Source: JBDHWG01 sp046328525 (GTDB lineage Bacteria > Chloroflexota > Anaerolineae > Epilineales > JAHCIE01). From it: a DNA stretch of 64,000 nt. Location of the stretch: the NCBI GenBank assembly GCA_046328525.1, contig JAXLWK010000009.1:206499-270498 (forward strand). The letters run 5' to 3'. A program made the position numbers and the translations under genes. Shown piece by piece: positions 42,432-50,431 of the stretch; within the stretch, counting starts at the first letter, position 1; each line of letters opens with the position of its first letter. Under the pieces are notes generated by a model that made no database searches, was not told where the DNA came from, and saw only the letters and a program-made list of their open reading frames with translations.

Positions 42432-42977
42432 TTACATAGCCACCTTTGTCGTGAACTCGGCGCCGAGGTGGAGGGCACGGCGGTTGGCGCGCAGCACCTC
42501 CGGGCGGTCGGCGAACTTCTTCGCCAGCACCGCCTCGACGCTCGCCAGCTGCACGACGCCCGTGGCCGCGACGAGCGCGCCGAGGGCGACGACGTTGGCG
42601 GCGCGGGGCTGGCCCAGCTCATTGGCGATGTCCTTCGCCCGCACATCGAACTCCTGGATGTCCGCGCGGCCGGAACGCGTCTCGATGAGCGAGGCGTCCA
42701 CCACCAGGACGCCGCCCGGCGCGACGAGGGGGGCGTAGCGGTCCATGGACGGCCCGTTCAGGACGATGGCCGCCGACGGGCGCTTCACCAGGGGCGAGCC
42801 GATCTCGTCATCCGAGACGACGACGGTGCAGTTGGCCGTGCCGCCGCGCATCTCCGGGCCATACGACGGAATCCAGGTGACGTGGCGGCCCTCGGCAAGG
42901 GCGGCGTAGGCGATGACCTGGCCCACAAAGAGGACGCCCTGCCCGCCGAAGCCGGCGATGATGATTTCCTGCTGCAT
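42432..42977 (-). CDS. 2-oxoacid:ferredoxin oxidoreductase, gamma subunit
   Basis: 181 residues with GGAG upstream. The N-terminus IIIAGFGGQGVLFVGQVIAYAAL and SYGPEMRGGTANCTVVVSD are diagnostic of the KorC/PorG gamma family. It is the last gene of the delta-alpha-beta-gamma operon, 3 bases after beta. The complex oxidatively decarboxylates a 2-oxoacid (2-oxoglutarate, pyruvate or branched-chain) to acyl-CoA and reduces ferredoxin in the cytoplasm. The sequence alone does not settle the substrate; kor-type is favoured by the subunit sizes. Confidence 0.92.
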   Translation of the reverse strand: MQQEIIIAGFGGQGVLFVGQVIAYAALAEGRHVTWIPSYGPEMRGGTANCTVVVSDDEIGSPLVKRPSAAIVLNGPSMDRYAPLVAPGGVLVVDASLIETRSGRADIQEFDVRAKDIANELGQPRAANVVALGALVAATGVVQLASVEAVLAKKFADRPEVLRANRRALHLGAEFTTKVAM

Positions 42978-42980
42978 GGC

Positions 42981-43766
42981 TTACTCCTTCTGGCGTCCGG
43001 CCAGGGGCTTGACGGCGTCAATGACCTTGAAGTCGCCCAGGGGGTAGAACGGGACCATTGCGTCCTTGACGAAGTCCATCGCGGCGGTTGGGGTCATGTC
43101 CCAGTTGATGGGGCAGGTGGACAGCACCTCGACCATCGAGAAGCCGAGGCCCGCGAGCTGCGCCTGGAACGCCGTCTTGATCGCCTTCTTGGTGCGGTTG
43201 ATGTTGAGCGCGTCGTGCACCGAGCGGCGCACGATGTAGGCGGGGCCGTCGAGGGTTGCCAGCATCTCGGACATGCGGATGGGGTGGCCCATCACGGCCA
43301 CATCGCGGCCCAGCTGGGACGATGTGGTGTGCATGCCGGGCAGCGTCGTCGGGGCCATCTGGCCGCCCGTCATGCCGAAGACGCCGTTGTTGGCGAAGAT
43401 AACGGTGATGTTCTCGCCCCGCGCCGCCGCGTGCAGAATCTCCGCCGCGCCGATAGACGCCAGGTCGCCGTCGCCCTGGTAGGTGAACACGACGTGGTCC
43501 GGCAGGACGCGCTTGATGCCCGTCGCCGTCGCCGGCGCGCGGCCGTGGGCGGTCTGGGTGAAGTCACAGTTGAAGTAGTTGTAGATGAACACCGAGCAGC
43601 CGACAGACGCCACGCCGACCGTGCGCTCGCGCACGCCCAACTCGTCGAGAACCTCGGCGACGAGGCGCTCGACGACGCCGTGGGTGCAGCCGGGGCAGAA
43701 GTGGGTCACGACGTCGCTCAGCGACTCGGGTCGCTGGTAAACGACGGTCATCTCATTGGTAAGCAT
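42981..43766 (-). CDS. 2-oxoacid:ferredoxin oxidoreductase, beta (TPP-binding) subunit
   Basis: 261 residues with AGGAGGG upstream. TPP-Mg motif: YQGDGDLASIGAAEILHAAARGENITVIFANNGVFGMTGGQMAPTT is the GDG...N signature near residues 95-140. HFCPGCTHGVVERLV carries the CxxC that helps ligate the cluster. SVGCSVF supplies another conserved Cys. It forms the catalytic core with the alpha subunit. Located 24 bases after alpha. Confidence 0.94.
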   Translation of the reverse strand: MLTNEMTVVYQRPESLSDVVTHFCPGCTHGVVERLVAEVLDELGVRERTVGVASVGCSVFIYNYFNCDFTQTAHGRAPATATGIKRVLPDHVVFTYQGDGDLASIGAAEILHAAARGENITVIFANNGVFGMTGGQMAPTTLPGMHTTSSQLGRDVAVMGHPIRMSEMLATLDGPAYIVRRSVHDALNINRTKKAIKTAFQAQLAGLGFSMVEVLSTCPINWDMTPTAAMDFVKDAMVPFYPLGDFKVIDAVKPLAGRQKE

Positions 43767-43790
43767 TTTATGTAACCCTCCTGCCCTCGG

Positions 43791-44903
43791 CTAGTTGATG
43801 AAGATCGGGGCGACGTGGCCGTTCTGGACGAACGAGTCCAGCTGCGGCGACGGCGCGTGGGCCACGGCCTCGATGCGCTCCAGGATTTCGTCCGGCAGCG
43901 GGACCGCGCCGCCGGTGCGTCCGTAGAACTCGACCTGCGCCTGCCCGTTCACGGCCAGCCGCACGTCTTCTACCATCTGGCCCGCGTTCATCTCGACAAC
44001 CAGCATGCGGCGGACGGTCTGCGCCAACTCGGCGAGGCGCTTCGAGGGGAAGGGCCACAGGGTCACGGGACGCAGCAGGCCGACGCGCAGCCCCTGGGCG
44101 CGCGCCTCCTTGATGGCCGTCGTGGCGATGCGCCCCGCCGTGCCGAAGGCCACCACCAGAACATCGGCGTCGTCGGCGAAGCGCTCGACGTATTGCACCT
44201 CGGTCGCCTGGATCAGGTCATACTTGGCCTGGAGGCGCAGGTTCATGGCTTCGAGGACTTCGGGCTGGAGGCCGATGGACAGGATGACGCGGTGGGCGCG
44301 ATCCTTCGCGCCGGTCAGCTCCCAGCCGCGATCCTTCTTCTCGATGACCCGCATCGGCGGCATCTCGACCGGCTCCATGGACTGGCCGATGTTGCCGTCG
44401 GCGGCGATGATGACGACGGTGCGGTACTTGTCGGCCAGGTCGAAGGCGGTGTAGGTCAGGTCGGCGGCTTCCTGGACGGAGGACGGCGCGAGGACGATGG
44501 AATGATAGTCACCGTGGCCGCCGCCCTTGACGAGCTGGAAGTAGTCGGCCTGCGCCGCGCCGAGGTTGCCGAGGCCGGGGCCGCCGCGCATGATGTCCAC
44601 GAGGACGCACGGCACTTCGGAGCCGGCGATGTAGGAGATGCCCTCTTGCATCAGCGAGATGCCGGGGCTGGAGGATGAGGTCATGACGCGGGCGCCGGCG
44701 CAGGCCGCGCCGTAGACCATGTTGATGGCAGCCAGCTCGCTCTCGGCCTGGACGAAGGCGCGCTTGAGGTCCAGCATGCGCCGCGAGAGGTATTCGAGCA
44801 ATTCAGTTTGGGGGGTAATGGGATAACCGAAATAGGCGTCCATGCCGGCCCGGACGGCGGCTTCTGCGATCGCCTCATTTCCTTTCCACAGTTCTTTGGT
44901 CAT
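43791..44903 (-). CDS. 2-oxoacid:ferredoxin oxidoreductase, alpha subunit
   Basis: 370 residues from ATG 44903 (GGAG 6 bases upstream; a slightly longer frame has no ribosome site). The Pyr domain reads GNEAIAEAAVRAGMDAYFGYPITPQTELLEYLS, with AESELAAINMVYGAACAGARVMTSSSSPGISLMQEGISY and GGPGLGNLGAAQADYF typical of KorA/VorB. DLADKYRTVVIIAADGNIGQ and the C-terminal VEMNAGQMVEDVRLAV complete the domains I and II arrangement. It follows the ferredoxin subunit by 39 bases. Confidence 0.94.
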   Translation of the reverse strand: MTKELWKGNEAIAEAAVRAGMDAYFGYPITPQTELLEYLSRRMLDLKRAFVQAESELAAINMVYGAACAGARVMTSSSSPGISLMQEGISYIAGSEVPCVLVDIMRGGPGLGNLGAAQADYFQLVKGGGHGDYHSIVLAPSSVQEAADLTYTAFDLADKYRTVVIIAADGNIGQSMEPVEMPPMRVIEKKDRGWELTGAKDRAHRVILSIGLQPEVLEAMNLRLQAKYDLIQATEVQYVERFADDADVLVVAFGTAGRIATTAIKEARAQGLRVGLLRPVTLWPFPSKRLAELAQTVRRMLVVEMNAGQMVEDVRLAVNGQAQVEFYGRTGGAVPLPDEILERIEAVAHAPSPQLDSFVQNGHVAPIFIN

Positions 44904-44942
44904 GGTAAGCTCCAATCAAAAGGCAAAAACTTAGCCGCCCCC

Positions 44943-45197
44943 TCAGGCTGCCACCAGTTCTTTCTTGGCGGCCCCTCGGTGGACGGCTTCACGGTAGACG
45001 GTGATCGCGACGTCCGGGCAGATGGTCGAGCATAGCAGGCACCCGGTGCACGCTCCCTCTGGGTCAACCAACTCTGCCGGCTGATACCCGCGAGACGTGA
45101 AATGCTCGGCCATCTTGATAAGGTTCTTCGGACACACCGTCGTACACAACTCGCAGCCCTTGCAGCGGCTCTCATCAATGAGGATCGTTCCTCGCAT
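44943..45197 (-). CDS. 2-oxoacid oxidoreductase delta subunit, 2[4Fe-4S] ferredoxin
   Basis: 84 residues from ATG 45197 with AAAGGAG upstream; a longer frame reads into the leader. Two cluster motifs: CKGCELCTTVCP near residues 12-23 and CTGCLLCSTICP near 49-60. It delivers electrons from the catalytic subunits to soluble ferredoxin. It is the first gene of the operon. A 10-bp palindrome GCAACGTTGC lies 24 bases upstream (45221-45230). Confidence 0.92.
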   Translation of the reverse strand: MRGTILIDESRCKGCELCTTVCPKNLIKMAEHFTSRGYQPAELVDPEGACTGCLLCSTICPDVAITVYREAVHRGAAKKELVAA

Positions 45198-45365
45198 CGC
45201 GACTCCTTTGGCGCGGATGACGCAACGTTGCGCCATGTTCACGAGATAGACACGGATACCAGGTCGCCGTCTCAACGCCTCCGCTCGTGTGGTATAGGTC
45301 TTCGCCTGAGACCCCTGGACACATTCGTCCACCTATTATGATAGATCGAAATGGGGACGATGACA

Positions 45366-45398
45366 GAAAAGACTTCTTCCTACCGCGATAAGAAGTCT
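45366..45398 (-). terminator. Terminator overlapping the cyclase stop codon
   Basis: On the minus strand AGACTTCTT (45398-45390) pairs with AAGAAGTCT (45378-45370), followed by TTTTC. The stop codon of the cyclase gene (45382-45380) lies in the loop. Confidence 0.7.
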
Positions 45399-48034
45399 CC
45401 ACTTTGGCCGTTAAGGGCGTAGGCCACCGCCGCCTCCTGGCTCAGCGCGCCCCCCTCCGCCCAGAGGGCAGCGAACGCCGGCTCGCCCAGCGCCGCCTTG
45501 AGCTGCGGCATCGTCCTGTCGTACTGGTCCTGGGCGTCATACGTCAACGGGACGCCGACGACTTCCCGCAGGTGCTCCGCCGCGCCGAACAGACGGGCCG
45601 CGCGCGGCACTTCGCCCTGGAGCCAGGCCAGCTCGCCCAGGTTGAGCAGCAGCGTGGCGACCAGCGTCCGCCCGCCAAGCCGTTGGAATATCAACAGGGC
45701 ATCACGAAACAGCCCGTCGGCCTCAGCGTACTTCCCTTGCTGGCGGACAAGCTCGCCCAGGTTATTGTTGTAGATGCCGACGCTGTAGTCATCCTCGAGC
45801 GCCCGGAACATCGCCCGCGCCTGGCTCCAGTAGTGCTGCGCGCCGTCCAGGTCGTTCTGGAAATACGCCTGGTCGCCCAGGTTCCCGTAGGCGAGGCCCA
45901 CGGCGTTCTGATCGCCCAGCGCCTGTCCAATCGCCAGCGCCGCTTCGATGCACCCCTTGGCCCGGACGAAGTCGCCGAGGGTGACGTACACCGAGCCGAG
46001 GTTGCTCAGCGACTGCGCCGTCCCGCGCTGGTCGCCTAGCTCGCGGCGAATCGTCACGCACTTCTCGAAGAATGTCGCCGCCGCCGCCGGATCGCCCCGG
46101 CTCCACGACAACCCGCCCGCGCCGTGCAGCGCCTGGGCGTGGGCGGCCGTGTGATCGTCTTCCGCCGCGCGCGCAAGGGCAGCGCTCACCGCCTGCCAGC
46201 CCTCCGTGAGGTGGCCGCGCATCCACCAGAACAGCCAAAGCGTGCCGGCCAGGGACAGTTCCAGCGCCACCGCGTCGGGAACGGAGTGGCTCCACGTCAG
46301 GGCGGCGCGGAAGTTGTCGTGCTCCCGCTCCAGGCACTCTAGCCACCTGGCCTGCCCCGCGCCGGACAGAAGGGGGTACGACTGCTGGGCCAGGTCCAGG
46401 AAGAAACGGGCGTGACGTTCGGCCACCGCTTTTAGCTCACCGCTCGCCACCAGCCGCTCGTGGGCGTACTCGCGCAGCGTGACAAGCATGCTGTAGCGGG
46501 CCTCGCCGTCGGCGGTCTCTCCGGCGCTCACCAGGCTCTGCCCGACGAGCATGGCGACGCCGTCGAGCACGTCCATGCCCAGGTCACCGTCCACGTCGCA
46601 CACGCTCTCGGCCGCTTCGAGGGAGAAGCCGCCGACGAACACGGCCAGGCGGTGGAAGAGGGTCTTCTCGCCCTCGCCGAGCAGATCGTAGCTCCACGCG
46701 ATCGTGCTGCGCAGCGTCTGCTGGCGTGCGGGCAGGTCTCGCGGCCCCACCGTCAGGAGCTTCAGCGGGTCCGACAAGCGTTGCAGCATGGCGGCCGGTG
46801 TCAGCATGCGGATGCGGGCCGCCGCCAGCTCAATCGCCAGGGGCAGGCCGTCGAGGCGGTAGCAGATTTCGGCGATGGCCGGCGCGTTCTCGTTGGTCAC
46901 TTTGAAGTCGGGCCGGATGGCCGCCGCGCGCTCGATGAACAGGCGCACCGCTTCGTACTGACTCAGGCTCTCAATGGGGGGCAGGTCGTCCAGGTTCGGC
47001 AGCATCAGCGGCGGCACCGGGTACTCGTGCTCGCCGCGGATTTCGAGGCACGCCCGGCTCGTCACCAGCGCCTTGAGTCCGGGCAGGGTGAGCAGCTCGG
47101 CGACGATGGGCGCGGCGGCCAGCGCCTGCTCGAAGTTGTCCAGTACCAAGAGCATCTGGCGGTCGCGCAGCGTTGCCTTCAGGGTCTCCAGGAGCGGTGT
47201 CGGCGGCTGTTCGCGGACGCCCAGCGCCTCGGCAATGGCCGACGGGACAAGGTCGGGGTCGAAGATGGGGGCAAGGTTGACGAAGAACACGCCGTCGTCG
47301 AACTGGTCAATCAGTGCGGCGGCGACTTGCAGCGCGAGGCGCGTTTTGCCCGCGCCGCCCGGCCCGCTCAACGTCACCAGCGGCACGTCGGGGCGCAGAA
47401 GCATCTGGCGCACCGTCTCCAGCTCCTTCTCGCGCCCAATGAGGGTATCGCGCTGGGGGGGCAGGTTGTTGGGCAGGGTATCCAGGGATTTGAGCTGGGG
47501 GAATTCCGACGGCAGACCGGCGGCGACGATCTGGAAGATGTGCTCTGGCCGGGCGAGGTCCTTCAGGTGATGCTCGCCCATGTCGCGGATGCTCACGTCA
47601 CGCGGCAGGTCGTCGCGCACCAGCTCGTAGGTCGGCTGCGAGAGGAGAACCTGGCCGCCGTATCCCGCCGACAGCAGACGCGCGACGCGGTTGACGGGCG
47701 GGCCGAAGTAGTCGCCGTCCCGCTCGATGGTTGCGCCCGTGTGCAGCGCCATGCGCACGCGAAGGGGGCCGGTGACATCCCACGGCTCGGCGGCAAGGGC
47801 GCGCTGGGCATCCAACGCTGCGGCCAGGGCAATGCCGGCGGTGGCGAACGCGGCGCAGAAGGCGTCGCCGACCGTCTTGAACACGTAGCCGCCGTGGGAT
47901 TCGATGACCTGCTTGAGGATGGCGTCGTGTCGGCCCAGCGCGGCCTGCATTGCTTCAGGGAAGCGTTCCCAGAGCCGGGTGCTGCCCTCGATATCGGTGA
48001 ACAGGAACGTGACCGTGCCGGTCGGCGGCGCCAT
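45380..48034 (-). CDS. Class III nucleotide cyclase-type / NB-ARC ATPase / TPR regulator
   Basis: 884 residues. Residues 5-170 are a class III cyclase homology domain with metal Asp14 (FTDIEGST) and Asp57 (KTVGDAF), Lys53, and Asn115/Arg119 (VNRVARL). Residues about 195-470 are a STAND-type NB-ARC ATPase: Walker A GPGGAGKT (224-231), Walker B LLVLDNFEQ (295-303), ALVTSR sensor, GLPLAIELAAARI. Residues about 500-860 are helical and TPR repeats (SLSNLGSVYVTLGDFVRAKG, AYGNLGDQAYFQNDLDGA). It lacks a helix-turn-helix. The conserved metal ligands suggest real cyclase potential; the STAND part probably acts as a ligand-gated switch. It is a single-gene unit with its own terminator. Confidence 0.9.
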   Translation of the reverse strand: MAPPTGTVTFLFTDIEGSTRLWERFPEAMQAALGRHDAILKQVIESHGGYVFKTVGDAFCAAFATAGIALAAALDAQRALAAEPWDVTGPLRVRMALHTGATIERDGDYFGPPVNRVARLLSAGYGGQVLLSQPTYELVRDDLPRDVSIRDMGEHHLKDLARPEHIFQIVAAGLPSEFPQLKSLDTLPNNLPPQRDTLIGREKELETVRQMLLRPDVPLVTLSGPGGAGKTRLALQVAAALIDQFDDGVFFVNLAPIFDPDLVPSAIAEALGVREQPPTPLLETLKATLRDRQMLLVLDNFEQALAAAPIVAELLTLPGLKALVTSRACLEIRGEHEYPVPPLMLPNLDDLPPIESLSQYEAVRLFIERAAAIRPDFKVTNENAPAIAEICYRLDGLPLAIELAAARIRMLTPAAMLQRLSDPLKLLTVGPRDLPARQQTLRSTIAWSYDLLGEGEKTLFHRLAVFVGGFSLEAAESVCDVDGDLGMDVLDGVAMLVGQSLVSAGETADGEARYSMLVTLREYAHERLVASGELKAVAERHARFFLDLAQQSYPLLSGAGQARWLECLEREHDNFRAALTWSHSVPDAVALELSLAGTLWLFWWMRGHLTEGWQAVSAALARAAEDDHTAAHAQALHGAGGLSWSRGDPAAAATFFEKCVTIRRELGDQRGTAQSLSNLGSVYVTLGDFVRAKGCIEAALAIGQALGDQNAVGLAYGNLGDQAYFQNDLDGAQHYWSQARAMFRALEDDYSVGIYNNNLGELVRQQGKYAEADGLFRDALLIFQRLGGRTLVATLLLNLGELAWLQGEVPRAARLFGAAEHLREVVGVPLTYDAQDQYDRTMPQLKAALGEPAFAALWAEGGALSQEAAVAYALNGQSGDFLSR

Positions 48035-48087
48035 GCGTCTCCAGACTAGGGTACGGCGTGGCCCTCTCCCGCGCCGCCCGCCGCAAA

Positions 48088-48411
48088 TTATAGCAGGCCG
48101 AGTTGAAGCTTCACAACCTGCTCCACTTTGTGCATGTCGGCATCCGATAGTCGGCCCAACATACCGTTCAATCGGCCCTTACTCACGATGGTCAGTTGGT
48201 CTGCAAGGGCCTTAGACGGCCGCTCATCGACCGTAACGTACGCCTCGCTGGGATACAGCCGTTCGATGTTGCTTGTCAACGGGACGACTTGCACACGATT
48301 GAGGTACCTGTTCGCCGCGTCGTTGCTGAGAATAATCGCCGGATGCGTCTTCTGAATCTCGCCGCCGAGCGACGGATCGAAGTTAACCCACCACACCTCA
48401 CCACGACGCAT
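48088..48411 (-). CDS. MazF/PemK-family toxin
   Basis: 107 residues. RRGEVWWVNFDPSLGGEIQKTHPAIILSND is the MazF beta-barrel start, with the conserved Arg and Thr/Ser of the RNase site (Arg2-Gly4 and KTHPAIIL), followed by VQVVPLTSN and ADQLTIVSKGRL. The family cleaves mRNA at short motifs when freed from its antitoxin. It overlaps the antitoxin gene by 14 bp. Confidence 0.92.
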   Translation of the reverse strand: MRRGEVWWVNFDPSLGGEIQKTHPAIILSNDAANRYLNRVQVVPLTSNIERLYPSEAYVTVDERPSKALADQLTIVSKGRLNGMLGRLSDADMHKVEQVVKLQLGLL

Positions 48412-48628
48412 TCTGGACGTCTCCTATTGTCGCCTCCGCCCATTCGAGCGCCTCTGTCTCGCGAGCCTCGTCCTCTGCCATCGCGCGATAACCTGCTGCC
48501 AGGTCGTCACCGATCACATAGGGGCGTACCAGGGACTCGATGAACTCGCTGATGTGACGCCGCCCGATAACTCGATGCAGGCCTTCGTAGACATCCTCGT
48601 CAACCGTGATCGTCAACTTCTTTTGCAT
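48398..48628 (-). CDS. Antitoxin of the MazF-type pair (ribbon-helix-helix)
   Basis: 76 residues from ATG 48628, with GAGGAGGTG just upstream. The N-terminus MQKKLTITVDEDVYEGLHRVIG and RRHISEFIESLVRPYV looks like a ribbon-helix-helix DNA-binding dimerisation domain. The acidic C-terminus (AMAEDEARETEALEWAEATIGD) would wrap the toxin. It probably represses its own promoter. That promoter, TTGCCC-17-TATAAT at 50319-50347, is now separated from it by an IS4-family insertion. Confidence 0.85.
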   Translation of the reverse strand: MQKKLTITVDEDVYEGLHRVIGRRHISEFIESLVRPYVIGDDLAAGYRAMAEDEARETEALEWAEATIGDVQNASW

Positions 48629-48696
48629 CTGCACCTCCTCAATACGTGCTCTATCTTTGCACTTTGTCTATGCGGGGGCTGTGGGGGCCGCAGGCC

Positions 48697-50165
48697 CATA
48701 GGCGCTAACTTAAGGCGCGTCAGGTGTCGCACGTTAACAAGTGACAAGAGAAGCTAACCAGGCGCGGGCCGCCGCCGCATGCTGACGACGGCGACGTGGC
48801 GTATCGCACAGGAAGCGCCGCAGCTTGGGTAACGCCGCCAGCACGTCGGCGAGGGTGAGCGGACCGCGCACACTACTGCGCAAGGCTTCCCAAGCCAGAG
48901 CTGTCCAGCGCCAGGCGCTCAATGGCCGTTGCTCATCGCCCAACCAGGTGTCCAGCGGTGTGCCGACCCGGCGCGTCATCTCGTCGAGACAGAGCGCGGC
49001 CAGCAGCTTAGCCAACAGATAGCTCTGCGCCAGTTGGGCGTCGTGCGCCCGCAGCTTGGCCAGGTCGAGCACGCTCTTGAGACGCTTGATGGCCAGTTCG
49101 ATTTGCCAGCGCAGCCGATACAGCGCCAGGCACAGCGCGAGGCTATAGTCTGCGACAGCCAAGTTGGTCACCAGCAGTACCCAGCCCGCTGCATCCAGGC
49201 TGTCCTGGCTGGGGGTGTAGCCCTTCTTGCTGGCCGTGCGGCGCACCCGCTGGCGCGCGCGGGCCGCCGCCGCCGCAGGCAAAGCCGCCGCGATCAAGCG
49301 GAGCGGCGTGTCACCGACCCACGCCCGACGCTCGTGGTGGGCAGCAGGAAGGCAGCGCAGCCAGCCCAAGATGTCGAGGCGCCTCCCCTCCGCATCCGTC
49401 AGGCAGCTATTGCTCCAGTGCAGACGCACGATGAGCGGAGCGGCCAGATTCAGTCCCGTCTGCAAGCTGCGCCGATAGGCGTAGATGCAGTCGGCGATCT
49501 GGATGGCCTGCGGATCAGGGGCGATGCGCACCAGGCTTTCCGCCCCCTTGGCATCGGTCACCTCGATCGCATCGAAGCACAGCGCGTCCAGATCGAGCCC
49601 CAGATGCACGCGCCAGTCAGTCCCTGTGCTGCCCGGCTGACTGATGACGGTGGCATCGATCAGGCGCCGTCCTCACCGGGTAGCCCCGCCAGCCTGAGCC
49701 GCCGCTGGCGCAAGACGGCGACAAGCAGGCTGCCGAGCCAACGCTGGCTGCCTCGCACCCGCTTCAGCAGCGCGACATCGCTCAGGTCGCCCAGCCCGCG
49801 CAGGACGCACCAGACGCCCAGCAGACGCAGCGAGAAGTCACACACAGCGTAGGCCAGCACGATCCGCAGCAAGTCGGCGGCGCAGCGCACCTGCCGTCGT
49901 CGGGTGAGGGCGCCGCTGTCGCGTGCCGTCACCTCCAGGTCGACCGGTAGCATGCGTTGGATGCGCTCCCACTCGGCGTCACTTAGCCCAGGTGGCGCGG
50001 TCGGCGCCGGGCCTTTCCTTGTAGGCTCAGGTGTGCTAGACTTCATGTCGGCCTCCAGGGTAGGGTTTGTGGATCGTACACCCTTATCTTACCCTGAAGG
50101 CTTCTCTTGTCCACTTGTTAAGGTGCATCGTGCTTTATGTTGAGTCCCTTAAGTTAGCGCCTATG
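48697..50165 (-). mobile_element. IS4-family insertion sequence
   Basis: 1469 bp. Perfect 19-bp terminal inverted repeats start CATAGGCGCTAACTTAAGG (48697-48715 and, reversed, 50147-50165). Subterminal arms near TTAACAAGTG-ACAAGAGAAGC also face each other. An 11-bp direct repeat GGCCGCAGGCC flanks it at 48686-48696 and 50166-50176, a size normal for IS4 target duplications. One transposase gene, frameshifted. Confidence 0.92.
48734..50046 (-). pseudogene. IS4-family transposase, frameshifted
   Basis: The 5' part (50046-49660) reads a typical N-terminal segment from MKSSTPEP with GGAGG upstream and stops at LPGEDGA. A -1 shift near 49660-49668 restores RLIDATVISQPGSTGTDWRV, the first catalytic Asp region, and the frame continues to 48734. 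The YREK motif of IS4 transposases is intact: YRLRWQIELAIKRLK. No slippery heptamer is seen, so this is more likely a mutation than programmed frameshifting. Confidence 0.88.
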
Positions 50166-50318
50166 GGCCGCAGGCCCCCGCGATCCTCCCCCTTTTTTCG
50201 TGCGCAATGGCACGCGACCGTCACCAAGGGCTGAAAAGAGAAGAACTTGGAGGGGCAAAGCCCCTCCAAACCACCCCAACCCGAAAACTGCAAAGATAGA
50301 GTACGTGTTGCCACACGT

Positions 50319-50347
50319 ATTATACTTCACGCCATCTGTCGGGGCAA
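50319..50347 (-). promoter_or_regulatory. Sigma-70-type promoter, probably the original mazEF promoter
   Basis: Minus strand TTGCCC (50347-50342), 17 bases, TATAAT (50324-50319). The next gene on this strand is the antitoxin, now about 1.7 kb away across the IS4 element. Bases 50177-50288 hold only hairpin-forming repeat sequence. Confidence 0.65.
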
Positions 50348-50360
50348 CAGACCGATAGAC

Positions 50361-50400
50361 GGAACGCGACCCTCCATCAATACGAGGAGGGTCGCGTTCC
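50361..50400 (-). terminator. Hairpin terminator after the disulfide oxidoreductase gene
   Basis: A perfect 15-bp stem (50361-50375 with 50386-50400) and 10-base loop lie 31 bases beyond the stop of the minus-strand gene at 50432. There is no clear T-run after it. Confidence 0.6.
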
Positions 50401-50431
50401 GTGTCCCGTGACTCAATTGTTCACTAAATCG

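Larger units (their letters stand above)
48644..50306. repeat. MITE-like element with inverted ends, interrupted by the IS4 element
   Basis: ACGTGCTCTATCTTTGCA (48644-48661) and TGCAAAGATAGAGTACGT (50289-50306) are inverted copies, 17 of 18 bases. With the IS4 element and one target duplication removed, about 183 bp remain, including hairpins around GGCCGCAGGCC and TTGGAGGGGCAAAGCCCCTC (50248-50267). It has no open frame. It ends a few bases from the antitoxin ribosome site. Confidence 0.55.

Noticed and set aside
45221..45230. Palindrome GCAACGTTGC as an operator for the 2-oxoacid oxidoreductase operon
   Set aside because: Only one 10-bp palindrome with no promoter identified around it; it could be chance.
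46460..48049. A 529-residue plus-strand open frame opposite the cyclase gene
   Set aside because: Its Arg/Gln/His/Gly-rich composition is that of an antisense frame of GC-rich coding DNA, and the opposite strand has a full set of cyclase, NB-ARC and TPR motifs.
49655..49670. Programmed -1 frameshift in the IS4 transposase
   Set aside because: No slippery heptamer or downstream pseudoknot is evident, and most IS4 transposases are single frames.
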